From: CAVUWL01 sp963700105
GTDB lineage: Bacteria; Actinomycetota; Thermoleophilia; Solirubrobacterales; 70-9
Assembly (NCBI GenBank): GCA_963700105.1
Contig: CAVOWL010000001.1
Coordinates: forward strand, 310,001 to 374,000
Direction: 5' to 3'
DNA: 64,000 nt
Shown here: positions 9,204 to 17,745 of the stretch, in pieces
Numbering within the stretch: position 1 is the first letter of the stretch
How the letters are laid out: each line of letters starts with the position of its first letter
Position numbers and translations under genes: made by a program
The notes under the pieces: generated by a model
The model's input: only the letters and a program-made list of their open reading frames with translations
Databases searched by the model: none
Told to the model about the DNA's origin: nothing

Positions 9204-12200
9204 CCTCGGGCCCTCCCCCTTACGCTAGCTCGGGCATGGCGCCGCTTGTGGCCTGCCCGCCGATGGAGCCTTTTGTTTCGCCGACTACGGCCACGCTGAA
9301 CGTTTCCGCCGGAAAGTCTGGCGGCGGTCCCCTGGGTGGGGAGGGAGGAAGATTCGTTTCCGGCGCCGTGGCACTCTTCGGCGGCCGAGCATGGCGGAAC
9401 CGGAGTGGGTTGTGCAAAGCCGCCCCCTGAACGCGCGTCATAAAACTTGAGGAAATCGCCGTTGTGATCTTCGGGCACGAGGCTGTCGTAGGTCGAGAAA
9501 TAGACATCGGTGCCGTCCGCACTGACCCCAACCAAGCCTGCAGTCTCGCTGATCGAAACCAGATTGACGCCTTTTCCATTGCCAATCTCTTCACCTTGGG
9601 GAGGCAACGACGTACCGGTGCCCGGGGTAATCAATTGGGGGCGACCATCAACGTACTCATAGACATCCTCGGCTTCGTCAGTGTCTTGTGAAACCAGCGC
9701 TTCGGTGGTGGAAAAAAAGGTGCGGCCATCGTCGGTCTGGAAGAGGCCGTCTTGACTGGCACGAACATCCGCCGTCGCCGGCTGGCCGTCGGGATTGCAG
9801 GAATCACAGGAGATTGCGCCGCTCGAAGGGCTATAGGAATACATCTCCAGATGACCGGCATTGTCATATGGTGTTAGAGGGCTGGCCGTGACGAACGCCA
9901 TGTGGCTGTCATCGGGAGTCACCTGCATCCTAACTATCGGTCCTTCGCTGCAAATCTGTTCGCCGAAGCCAGTCGTTTCACATTTTTGTTCAGAATTAAG
10001 GGTGGCTACAAATTGAACTTCGCCGTTACGGTAGTCATAGAGATTCTCCCTTCCGACGATTCCCTGGTTTCCATCGAGCTGCTCGGGAGAGTAGAAGTAA
10101 ATATCCCCGTTAGCTGCGATCGGACTATCTGAGATTCCATTCCCGCCTACCCCCCCCGTCAGCCACGAGTAGGCATAGCCAGAATATGGGACGACATCGC
10201 ATTTGGCAACCCAGGTAGCGGCGCATTCATCGGTGTTGCCAGGTTCGCCTTTGATACCTGAGTTATCCCCTTTGGAGATGAGGGTAAGTGGATGACCAAC
10301 TTTTTCACCTGCTTCAGACCACATGTAAAGGTCAGTGCTGGTGTCCTTGTCTTCTTCGGTCAGCTGTTCATTGGAGGTGAAGAAGACCTTCGATCCATCG
10401 GGGGTCATGCCAATGTAGTGGACGGGCTTTCCTCCGGCGATCTCGATGACAGCCGCGTCATCAATGCTCAGGTAGAGGTGGATCGGGGTATCTGTGAATC
10501 GCGGGCACACCTCGGGCCCGGAAGTACTGCGTTCGCAAAACGGGGTTGACGCGGTGGCTGTCGACATCAGAATGTGAGAACCGTTGGTTGAAACAGCGGG
10601 GAAACGAATGAACTCTTCCTTTCCCCCTGGGGTTTCGGCCGGGTTCCTGCCGCTACCAGACGGCACTAAGGCAAAAGCTGGATCCTGGGAGATGTTGGCG
10701 CCGCCAGGAAGCCTTGAGATCAGCTTGACCGTGCCGGTGGCGATTTCGTTGTCATAGGCGGAGCCGGGAGCTTCGGTCAGACCCTCGCTTCCCGCGAAGG
10801 AGAGCTCACGTGAGGAAAATGCGATATGGCTGAGGTCGCCAGAGCCCACGGTTTCACCGCTGCATATGGATAGCTCTTCAGTTTCGCCTATATATGGGCA
10901 CTTGAAGGCATTTTCTGCTTCGGCGACCTGGCCAAGGTCGGTGGGCAAATGCTGTAGCAGGTTGCCTTCGGCATTCCACAGATAGGGCGCGTTGGACTGC
11001 GGAGCCAGGAGATAATTCGCATCACCCAGACCGTTGGTACCGAGGCCGCACTGCGTCGGCGCTCCATCGTTCCAATCAAGAAACTGATTCATTGACGGAT
11101 TGGCCTGCACCGTGTCGGTCAACCACGGTGGATTCTCCGCCGCGTCGCGAGAAGTCGCGTCGGTGGGCGGCCCTCCCGCGCATCCCGCTTGATTGCCGGG
11201 TAGACCGACGTATTTGGAGGCCCAGCCCTGATCGGTTCGGGTAGAAACGTAAAGATCGCCGACCGTATTTATGGCCTTGGCGCCAGGTATCTCGCTCCAT
11301 GCACCTGTATAGGAGAAGCGCGGCGGGTTGGTCGCCTGTCCCGTGTTCGGTCCACCCGCGTAAAACAGGGTGCCGCCGGCGTTTGGCGGAGAGACCAGCT
11401 CATAGGCGCGGCAATCGGGAAGGTAGTTTGAGCCGGTCTGCTGCCGCACTGCTGCATTGGGGCAATTGGGGGGGAAGAATTCGAAGCTCTGGTCTTCCGA
11501 GGCGACCGTGCCGACGGAGTTTTCGGCAATAAAACGAAAGTGATAAGTAGCGCCAACTTGGAGGTTTTCAAGCTGGACTTCGACTTCCTGATCGCCCTGC
11601 CCGGATCCGACTTCCCCATTGTCTGGACAGAGTGCAGTTTGACCATACGCGATGGTGGTGCCGTATTCGAAGTGACACCGCGTGGCCGTACCGTGGGGGT
11701 TGACCTTGGCATGGAGGATTGCGGAATCCTGAGTGACGTCAGATGAGGAGAAAGACTCGATAGTCGGAGCCACCGCGAGCGTGGCGAATTTCTGAGGACC
11801 GGCGATCACGGTTCCCTCGCCATATTGCTTTTCAACAACGAGACGTACTTCATAGGTCTTGTTTGCTTCTAGGCCGCCGAGATGGACGGTGACGGGGACA
11901 CCAGCGGTGCCAGAGCCGACGTTGGTTTCGGAACCAAACTGGGCCCAATTTGTTTCTGAGGCAAGCTTATATTCGACCCGATATGAGGTAGTTGTCGGGT
12001 TGGGGTGGCCGTTGCCGGGACCATTCGGATTGATCGTCGCGGCTACGGTGGCACCCGCGGTGTTGGGAGTGACGGTTTCGATGCTCGCATCAGGAGAACC
12101 GCCCCCAGCGCCGAGTATGAAGATTCGCTGGGGCCCACCTTCCTTCCCAAGGGGAACATAGATATCACCGGTGGCGGTGTTTGCGCCGAACAGTGAGGGA

Positions 12201-13750
12201 GGATCAGACTGTGTGCTGCCCATAAAGATCGAGTTGCAGGTGAGGTCGGTGTCTAGCAGGGCTCCCGCCGGGGTCATTTCAAGGATCCGGGACTCTGCTT
12301 CCGAAGGAGAGCCGTCGGGACAGGTTGCGGTCGCGCCGGAAGGAAAGTTCATCGAAACCAAGATGCTGCCCCCGGGCCCCAGTGCTAGCGCGAGCGGGGC
12401 GTCGGCTTCCGAGGATCCTTCAGGGATGAATATCGAGGGCGAGAGACCCGGAGGGGTGAGCGTCGGTGTAAACTTTTGGGCGCGATAGTTAGCCCCATAG
12501 ACATACGATTCAGCGGTATAGATGTCGCCGCTGGCATCCTCGACGACGCCGGTCAGCCCTGAGATCTGTCCGACGCCGTTACCGGCTATGCCGCCGCAGG
12601 CATCGCCCGCCGCGGCGCTGCACACTTCGAAACCTTCAGTGGGGCTCTTGCCGGGCCCGGCGGCAATCGCGCCCCAACCAAATGAGCGGACGAAAGTCCC
12701 CGTTTCCGTGTACTCCCGATTGCCGACCAGGACGTCACCAGCATTCGGTGAGCCAACAGGCGCAACCGCCAATGGAGTTTCAGCGAAGCCGCTTTCCCCC
12801 CGCTGACAAACATCCCCGTTGGCGGGTTCACATACGTCGAATCCAGTTGCGCCAAGAGTAGTATCTGCGACCGAGGCATCGCCGCCAGTGAGGGGCTCCT
12901 CGAGCCCCGGGGCGGCGGTGATGACCGGCTCGGGATTATCAGCAAGCTGGCCGGCGAAGGTGATTTTGTAAACGTTCACCGCAGTTTTTCCGACACTGAC
13001 GTTCCCGGAGCCGATGTCGAGAAGCTTTTCTAGGGCTTCCTGAACACCCCCTGCCCCACCGGCGGGCGCGTTGAAGGTCAATTCGCCAGTTCGTTCCCCG
13101 CCGAATTCGAGCGTGTATTTGCCGCCGCTTGCCGCGACGGTGAGCGTCTGGACGTCACTCGTCGGGGTGACCCTGTCGGGGCCTGAGGAGACAACGTTTT
13201 GGCCGAAGTAGCGGATTTGAGCGCCAACAGCAGAGAACTCTGCTATGCGTCCGAGGCGATCCGCGACAAAAACATCTCCGGTGCTCTGATTTATTGCAAG
13301 GTCGGAGGGTTCGAGAAGCTTGCCCGCCGGACTTGGTCCCGCGCCGGAATTGCCGCCGGATTGGCAGACATCGTTGGACGGGGGGTTTGCGCTGCAGATC
13401 TCAAAACCGCCACCTTCGATGTAGTCTGAGCCAGAGGCCACATCTTCATAGCCCCAGCTACGGACGAATGCCCCCGAAGCGGAGAGCTGATCGATGCGAC
13501 CGTTCTTGGAGTCGGCTACGTAGAGATCCCCTGGGGCGGCCCCGCCGGCGCCGTTGACGTTGACGGCAACGTCCATGGGCTTCTCAAACTGGCCGCCTAG
13601 GCCACCTGATTGTTCCGCGCCGATATACCCAACGACGTCCTTGGATGCCTGGGCACTCGGGGCGAGGAGGGCGAGTAGGCAAAACGCCAGCACCGGAGAG
13701 ATAAGTCCCAGAGGGGCAGCCAGGATGCGCCGGGGCCGGGCACGACCCAT
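9200..13750 (-). CDS. Giant secreted NHL-repeat / propeller protein (first copy, operon head)
   Basis: About 1516 aa from ATG 13750; the frame stays open up to a GTG at 14011, with another ATG at 13837. I prefer 13750 because it begins a clean signal peptide (Arg-rich MGRARPRR, then hydrophobic GLISPVLAFCLLALLAPSAQA); no strong ribosome site marks any of the three. NHL blades follow (EKPMDVAVNVNG, GDLYVADSKNGRIDQLSASG, EPSDLAINQSTGDVFVADRLG), then Fn3-like domains (VGATYHFRFIAEN), the signature CPNAAVRQQTG / DCRAYELVSPP, and TolB-like blades (TPDGSKVFFTSNE). It ends with CSAAEECHGAG and an Arg/Lys/His-rich tail. It is a paralogue of the 802-6300 protein. A surface or matrix role is inferred. 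Confidence 0.85.
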   Translation of the reverse strand: MGRARPRRILAAPLGLISPVLAFCLLALLAPSAQASKDVVGYIGAEQSGGLGGQFEKPMDVAVNVNGAGGAAPGDLYVADSKNGRIDQLSASGAFVRSWGYEDVASGSDYIEGGGFEICSANPPSNDVCQSGGNSGAGPSPAGKLLEPSDLAINQSTGDVFVADRLGRIAEFSAVGAQIRYFGQNVVSSGPDRVTPTSDVQTLTVAASGGKYTLEFGGERTGELTFNAPAGGAGGVQEALEKLLDIGSGNVSVGKTAVNVYKITFAGQLADNPEPVITAAPGLEEPLTGGDASVADTTLGATGFDVCEPANGDVCQRGESGFAETPLAVAPVGSPNAGDVLVGNREYTETGTFVRSFGWGAIAAGPGKSPTEGFEVCSAAAGDACGGIAGNGVGQISGLTGVVEDASGDIYTAESYVYGANYRAQKFTPTLTPPGLSPSIFIPEGSSEADAPLALALGPGGSILVSMNFPSGATATCPDGSPSEAESRILEMTPAGALLDTDLTCNSIFMGSTQSDPPSLFGANTATGDIYVPLGKEGGPQRIFILGAGGGSPDASIETVTPNTAGATVAATINPNGPGNGHPNPTTTSYRVEYKLASETNWAQFGSETNVGSGTAGVPVTVHLGGLEANKTYEVRLVVEKQYGEGTVIAGPQKFATLAVAPTIESFSSSDVTQDSAILHAKVNPHGTATRCHFEYGTTIAYGQTALCPDNGEVGSGQGDQEVEVQLENLQVGATYHFRFIAENSVGTVASEDQSFEFFPPNCPNAAVRQQTGSNYLPDCRAYELVSPPNAGGTLFYAGGPNTGQATNPPRFSYTGAWSEIPGAKAINTVGDLYVSTRTDQGWASKYVGLPGNQAGCAGGPPTDATSRDAAENPPWLTDTVQANPSMNQFLDWNDGAPTQCGLGTNGLGDANYLLAPQSNAPYLWNAEGNLLQHLPTDLGQVAEAENAFKCPYIGETEELSICSGETVGSGDLSHIAFSSRELSFAGSEGLTEAPGSAYDNEIATGTVKLISRLPGGANISQDPAFALVPSGSGRNPAETPGGKEEFIRFPAVSTNGSHILMSTATASTPFCERSTSGPEVCPRFTDTPIHLYLSIDDAAVIEIAGGKPVHYIGMTPDGSKVFFTSNEQLTEEDKDTSTDLYMWSEAGEKVGHPLTLISKGDNSGIKGEPGNTDECAATWVAKCDVVPYSGYAYSWLTGGVGGNGISDSPIAANGDIYFYSPEQLDGNQGIVGRENLYDYRNGEVQFVATLNSEQKCETTGFGEQICSEGPIVRMQVTPDDSHMAFVTASPLTPYDNAGHLEMYSYSPSSGAISCDSCNPDGQPATADVRASQDGLFQTDDGRTFFSTTEALVSQDTDEAEDVYEYVDGRPQLITPGTGTSLPPQGEEIGNGKGVNLVSISETAGLVGVSADGTDVYFSTYDSLVPEDHNGDFLKFYDARSGGGFAQPTPVPPCSAAEECHGAGNESSSLPTQGTAARLSGGNVQRGRSRRNKRLHRRAGHKRRHARASVRGRARG

Positions 13751-14180
13751 CGCGCCGCCGCGATTTAGGGTCGCGACGACGCCCCCAGCTGCTTTTCGGG
13801 GTAATTCGAGGTTGCGGCGATAGCGGAATGAAATCATCGCTTCATCGCCGACCGGGGAACCATGGCTCAATCCAAGGATCGGATCTAGCGCTTGCAACGC
13901 TCTGCTCACCGAAGCCAAATGGACAATCCACAATGGCCCGGGGACGAGCAGGACTCTGGCGAGAGGAACACCCCTCGGCAACCCTTGGGGCAGCGGTGAG
14001 GCAGCGAGCACCGATATCCGCTTGCAAAGTCGATCCCCTCACTAGTTGTCTCTCCTTCCACGACGAGCCCGCCCCAACCCGGATCCCTGGTCGCATTAGC
14101 CTCACTTTTGCCCTGCTGTCCCTTGGCCGCTTCATGATTCGATCCCTAACATGCCTCGGGCCAAATCTGAGCGGAGACGT

Positions 14181-14210
14181 ACGATAGACAGAACCACCCA
14201 CGGCTGTCAA
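14181..14210 (-). promoter_or_regulatory. Putative sigma70-type promoter of the giant surface-protein operon
   Basis: On the minus strand a perfect -35 TTGACA (14210-14205) is separated by 18 bp from TATCGT (14186-14181), a 4/6 match to the -10 consensus. Transcription would start near 14174 and read into the operon at 13750, leaving a long leader of about 160-420 nt depending on the start codon used. Seen by eye only. Confidence 0.45.
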
Positions 14211-14295
14211 GCTCAAACTGACCAAACCCAGCACCTCGGGCATTGCGCGGAGCACCTGAAACGGCTTGAGAATCGGAAAAGCAGGTTACTCAGTA

Positions 14296-14324
14296 TTGAA
14301 ATTGGGAAAGTGTAGGCCTATCTT
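14296..14324 (+). promoter_or_regulatory. Putative promoter of the double-TetR gene
   Basis: TTGAAA (14296-14301), 17-bp spacer, TATCTT (14319-14324), inside an AT-rich patch unlike the surrounding GC-rich DNA. The start point would be about 55 bp before the ATG at 14386. It diverges from the surface-operon promoter; the two -35 boxes are about 85 bp apart, leaving room for shared operators. Confidence 0.45.
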
Positions 14325-14385
14325 TATATGAGCAGAAGGGCCACCCGACCTGATTTCTGGGCCACAACTATGGTCCCCGGGAGGG

Positions 14386-15699
14386 ATGGTCCTTACGCCA
14401 TGGGGTCAATCAGAGTCGCTGCGAGACCGAAGCCTTAGCCCAGGTACCAACACTCCACGCCATGAGGTCTTAAGCAACCAGCGCGAGCGACTGTTCGGGG
14501 CAATGGTGGCAGGTGTCGCTGAGCGAGGCTACGAGGCGACGGCCGTCGCTGACCTGGTCGAGATCTCGGGCGTCTCGAGCCGAACTTTCTACGATCTCTT
14601 TCCCGACAAGCGTTCTTGCTTCTTGGCGACCCTCTCAGCAATCATCGAGCTCGGCCTCGGCTACGCCAAAGAGAGGCTTCAAAAACCGGGGAGCTGGATG
14701 GAGCGAACCCGGCGTGGCTTTGACTCCTTCGCGGAGATGATCGTGGCCCATCCGGCCGCGGCGCGCATGTGCTTGGTCGACGCCTACGCTGCTGGTCCTG
14801 AGGCACTCGCCCGGGTGACCGAGGTTATGGGCGGCTTTGAGACCCTGTCCGCTCAGAGAATGGCCGAGTCGACCGAGCTGGCCGCAATGCCCAAAGCCAT
14901 GATCAGCGCTCAAATCGGCGCATTGCAGGAGATCGCTCGCACCCGTCTTCGACGAGACGGCGAGGCCGAATTGCCCGAACTTATGGATGCTCTCTGGCAC
15001 CTCATGTTCCTCTATCGGCCTCCGCCCGAGCCGCTAAGCATGACGGGCCGCTCGCCCCGCCCGCGACCGGAAAGCCTTGACACCCGAGACAACGCCGACC
15101 GGGCGATGCGGGCCTTCACCGCCGTGGTTGCAGCAGAAGGCTATGCCAATGCAACCGTCGAGCAGGCCGTTAATCACGCTTCGATGTCGGCAACCACCTT
15201 CTATGCATATTTCCGCAACAAGGAAGACGTATTGATGGCGGTGATCGACAGCGCCGGAGCGCAGATGGTTGCCGCCGCGATGCCCGCCGCCCGGCGAGCT
15301 TCGGACTGGCCCCGCGCGGTGCGCGCAGGGCTTGAGGCCTTGTTCAATTTCCTTGCCTCACGCCCAGCGTTGGCGAGGTTGATGCTGATGGAGGTCTACG
15401 TTGCCGGACCTGGGGCGATGGAGGGTCGCGCGAATGCCCTCAAATCCCTTGGACACTCTCTCACCCTGAATAGCAGACTCACCTCAAATAATCTCGAGCT
15501 TACGACCGAGATGATCGAAGGTTGCATCCTGACCCTCGCTTACCAACGGATCCGAGATCTAGGGCCCGAGGCGCTTCCCGGACTTGTTCCGATCTGTACC
15601 TACATTGCCCTGACCCCCTTTGTCGGTGCAGAGCAGGCATTTATCGTGGCCAAAGGAGACAGACGCGAGCGACGTGGGCCCAGGCTCCACAATCGATAG
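14386..15699 (+). CDS. Tandem-domain TetR/AcrR transcriptional regulator (two TetR units fused)
   Basis: 437 aa, about twice the usual TetR length. Two TetR DNA-binding helix-turn-helix domains are visible: residues ~32-78 (VAERGYEATAVADLVEISGV...TFYDLFPDKRSCF) and ~238-285 (VAAEGYANATVEQAVNHASM...TFYAYFRNKEDVL). Each is followed by a ~120-residue helical ligand-binding-like region (WMERTRRGFDSFAEMI; DWPRAVRAGLEALFNFL). The whole reads as two complete TetR proteins joined by a Pro/Arg-rich linker near residue 225. A GGGAGGG purine tract abuts the ATG. The gene diverges from the surface-protein operon, so it may regulate that operon or itself. The ligand is unknown. Confidence 0.9.
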   Translation: MVLTPWGQSESLRDRSLSPGTNTPRHEVLSNQRERLFGAMVAGVAERGYEATAVADLVEISGVSSRTFYDLFPDKRSCFLATLSAIIELGLGYAKERLQKPGSWMERTRRGFDSFAEMIVAHPAAARMCLVDAYAAGPEALARVTEVMGGFETLSAQRMAESTELAAMPKAMISAQIGALQEIARTRLRRDGEAELPELMDALWHLMFLYRPPPEPLSMTGRSPRPRPESLDTRDNADRAMRAFTAVVAAEGYANATVEQAVNHASMSATTFYAYFRNKEDVLMAVIDSAGAQMVAAAMPAARRASDWPRAVRAGLEALFNFLASRPALARLMLMEVYVAGPGAMEGRANALKSLGHSLTLNSRLTSNNLELTTEMIEGCILTLAYQRIRDLGPEALPGLVPICTYIALTPFVGAEQAFIVAKGDRRERRGPRLHNR

Positions 15700-15904
15700 A
15701 CCCCACAGAAGCACCCTGCGGGCAGCGGCCCAGAAAGGTACCAGCGTGCGTGGGCACCGCAGCGGGAGTCGCAAATCTACGGACGGCCTGCAAGACGGGG
15801 GTACAAAACTGGTCCGCATCCGGCGGCTAATCAGTACAGCTGAGATCGTCGACCAATCGGGAGTAACCGCGGAGAGAAGCTGCGGGAGAATCCGCCGAGG
15901 AAGT
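15700..15904. other. Intergenic region between convergent genes
   Basis: Space between the TetR gene and the convergent D,D-carboxypeptidase gene. Short open frames exist on both strands but lack family resemblance, and I see no clear hairpin plus U-tract. Nothing is annotated. Confidence 0.5.
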
Positions 15905-17143
15905 TCAGAAAATGTGAAGCAGGCGCCATCCGAGTGAGGGTCCACCAACCGAGTCTTGAGAGACAGCCTCCGTCCTACCCGTGCTCCCACCCAGCACCGT
16001 CGCCATCCCCTCGCCGCCCTGCAGATGGGTCATCGGCGGCCGCGCGATTATCCGCAGGGGAACCCTCAGCCCCTGCCAGCCAATCTCGTGCAGCGCGTTT
16101 GAGGTGACTGCGACCGCGTGCCGACCGTCGGCGCTGCTCGCCGTCAGGACTTTGGTTCCTGCGGGAAGCACCGTCTCAACGTGTAGTGCTGCCCCGACCG
16201 AATATCCCAGCCGCTGGGCGCTTTTGAGTGCTGCTTCAACCAGTGAGCCGTCGCGCTGACCCAAGACCACCCCAATCACCTTCCTACGCTGCCCACCGAC
16301 TGAGATTTGTCGCGCGAATACAAGACAACCTCCGGCCGCACCGTCGGAGCCGGTCTTTACCCCTACGTAACCCTCAGTTCCAACAAGTGCGTTGTAATTG
16401 ATTACACGACCAGCGACGGGAAGCATGGCTGAGGACTCGCCAACGATTGCTGCAAATGCGGGTTCGCGCATTGCCACCCGAGCCAATTTCAGTTGATCGG
16501 CCGCAGTCGACACCGTTCCGGCATTGAAGCCACTCGGATCGGTATAGACCGTCGAAGTCATACCGAGCCTAGTCGCGGTCGCGTTCATCCTGGCGACGAA
16601 CGCCCTCAGCCCGCCTGCGTCATGGGTAGCCAGAAGGGCCGCAACATTGTTGGCCGATGGCAGCAGAAGCGCCTCTAGGGCCTCGCGCTCGTTGATCCGC
16701 TCTCCACTCCTGACCTCCACGGTGGATTGGTCCAAGGCGACCCGCTGCTCCTCTTCCTCGACGTCTTTGTGAGTGATTCTGATTACAAATCCGTTCGCTC
16801 CAGGCGCAAGCGGATACCGGCGAAGGGTGAGATAGGCGGTCATAACCTTCGCCACACTCGCGATTGGAACCGCCTTGTGACTACCCGAGGTTCCGAAACT
16901 TCCTACCCCCTCCACTTCCACGGCAGCCTGGCCTTCACGCGGCCAGGCGATTGCGGGAGCGCTACCCGGGACACGGACCGAGGAGGCCAAGGATCGATGG
17001 ATGATGAGGGGCGGAGTGCTCTCGGTCGAGAACCTTCGCAATCCCACCCCGACCAGAGTCAAGAGGATCAAAAAGGCGATCGCCCGCCGTCGCCAGCGGG
17101 ATCGGCTTCGATGTCTGGCCCCCGGCCGGAATTTCCTCGCCAC
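15905..17143 (-). CDS. D-alanyl-D-alanine carboxypeptidase (peptidase S11 family)
   Basis: 412 aa with a GTG start. It trims the terminal D-Ala from peptidoglycan stem peptides outside the membrane. An Arg-rich N-terminus followed by AIAFLILLTLVGVG (~21-34) gives a membrane anchor or signal. All three penicillin-binding motifs are present in order: SxxK at S96-V-A-K99, SxN at S163-A-N165, and KTG at K263-T-G265. A typical TDPSGFN segment lies near residue 201. This is close to the usual length of DacA/DacD proteins. It stands alone; downstream is the convergent TetR gene and upstream a long non-coding stretch holding a strong palindrome. Confidence 0.9.
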   Translation of the reverse strand: MARKFRPGARHRSRSRWRRRAIAFLILLTLVGVGLRRFSTESTPPLIIHRSLASSVRVPGSAPAIAWPREGQAAVEVEGVGSFGTSGSHKAVPIASVAKVMTAYLTLRRYPLAPGANGFVIRITHKDVEEEEQRVALDQSTVEVRSGERINEREALEALLLPSANNVAALLATHDAGGLRAFVARMNATATRLGMTSTVYTDPSGFNAGTVSTAADQLKLARVAMREPAFAAIVGESSAMLPVAGRVINYNALVGTEGYVGVKTGSDGAAGGCLVFARQISVGGQRRKVIGVVLGQRDGSLVEAALKSAQRLGYSVGAALHVETVLPAGTKVLTASSADGRHAVAVTSNALHEIGWQGLRVPLRIIARPPMTHLQGGEGMATVLGGSTGRTEAVSQDSVGGPSLGWRLLHIF

Positions 17144-17745
17144 AGCACCGAGACGCTAGCGGAGAGCCAGGAAGTCTTCGGCACGGGAAAGCCGGAGTTT
17201 CTCCCCGCGGGACACTGGGGCCGAGCGGACCGCTCGGCCCCAGCCGTGCCAAAAGGGCTCCTGCGGAGCGTGATTTGACGAGAGGCCCAAAAAGCAGTCC
17301 TCGATTCATCTTTTGGCGAATCGGGTTCCGAATGCAAGCAAAAGTCTCCGAGTGCCCTCGATCATGGCATGTGTCGAGACTGGCCTACCTCCCGATCCCC
17401 TCAACACGGAGAGGAAACCCGAGCGTGACTCTTTCTCTTTGGGCTATTCCCGATCTGGCCTCAACACCTGAAACATGTTTCGAACGAAGGCAACCAGAAC
17501 TTTTCAGGCGAGCACGGCGGTCCGATCTCAACCTGAAGCCACCGCCTGATCTTGAGCCCATCTCAGATGAGACCTGTCTCTACACCGACGAGGTGGAAAT
17601 CGAGGCTGGCATCTCAAGCCGAGCAATTGGCGCTTTTGCCGGCAGCTTTGACAGATGACCTCAGCGCGGCTGGCGGTCGCCGCCGGCCCGCTCGCCTAAA
17701 ACGCAGCCCCCGTCGAGCGCTACGCCCGACGCGACCCTTCGGTCC
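17144..17745. other. 600-bp region without a supported gene
   Basis: This lies upstream of the carboxypeptidase gene and downstream of the 17746-18564 gene. It holds the 25-bp palindrome at 17217-17241 and a smaller GCTCC-TGC-GGAGC hairpin near 17255-17268 that is followed on the minus strand by CCTTTT. Frames across it, such as 17275-17658 on the plus strand, look non-coding in composition and match no family I know. Confidence 0.45.
17217..17241. repeat. Perfect 25-bp palindrome upstream of the carboxypeptidase gene
   Basis: Two 12-bp arms, GGGGCCGAGCGG and CCGCTCGGCCCC, are exact reverse complements around a single central A. The palindrome lies 74 bp before the carboxypeptidase GTG. No U-tract follows on either strand, so it is not a standard terminator. 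It could be an operator or a leader hairpin. Confidence 0.6.

Noticed and set aside
13842..14255. 137-aa minus-strand frame across the surface-operon leader
   Set aside because: It spans the predicted promoter and has no recognisable domain.
17255..17268. GCTCC-TGC-GGAGC hairpin followed by CCTTTT on the minus strand as a terminator
   Set aside because: The stem is only 5 bp and the T run is short and mixed; too weak to call.
17275..17658. 127-aa plus-strand frame in the gap before the secreted-protein gene
   Set aside because: Composition is not protein-like, there is no ribosome site, and no family resemblance.
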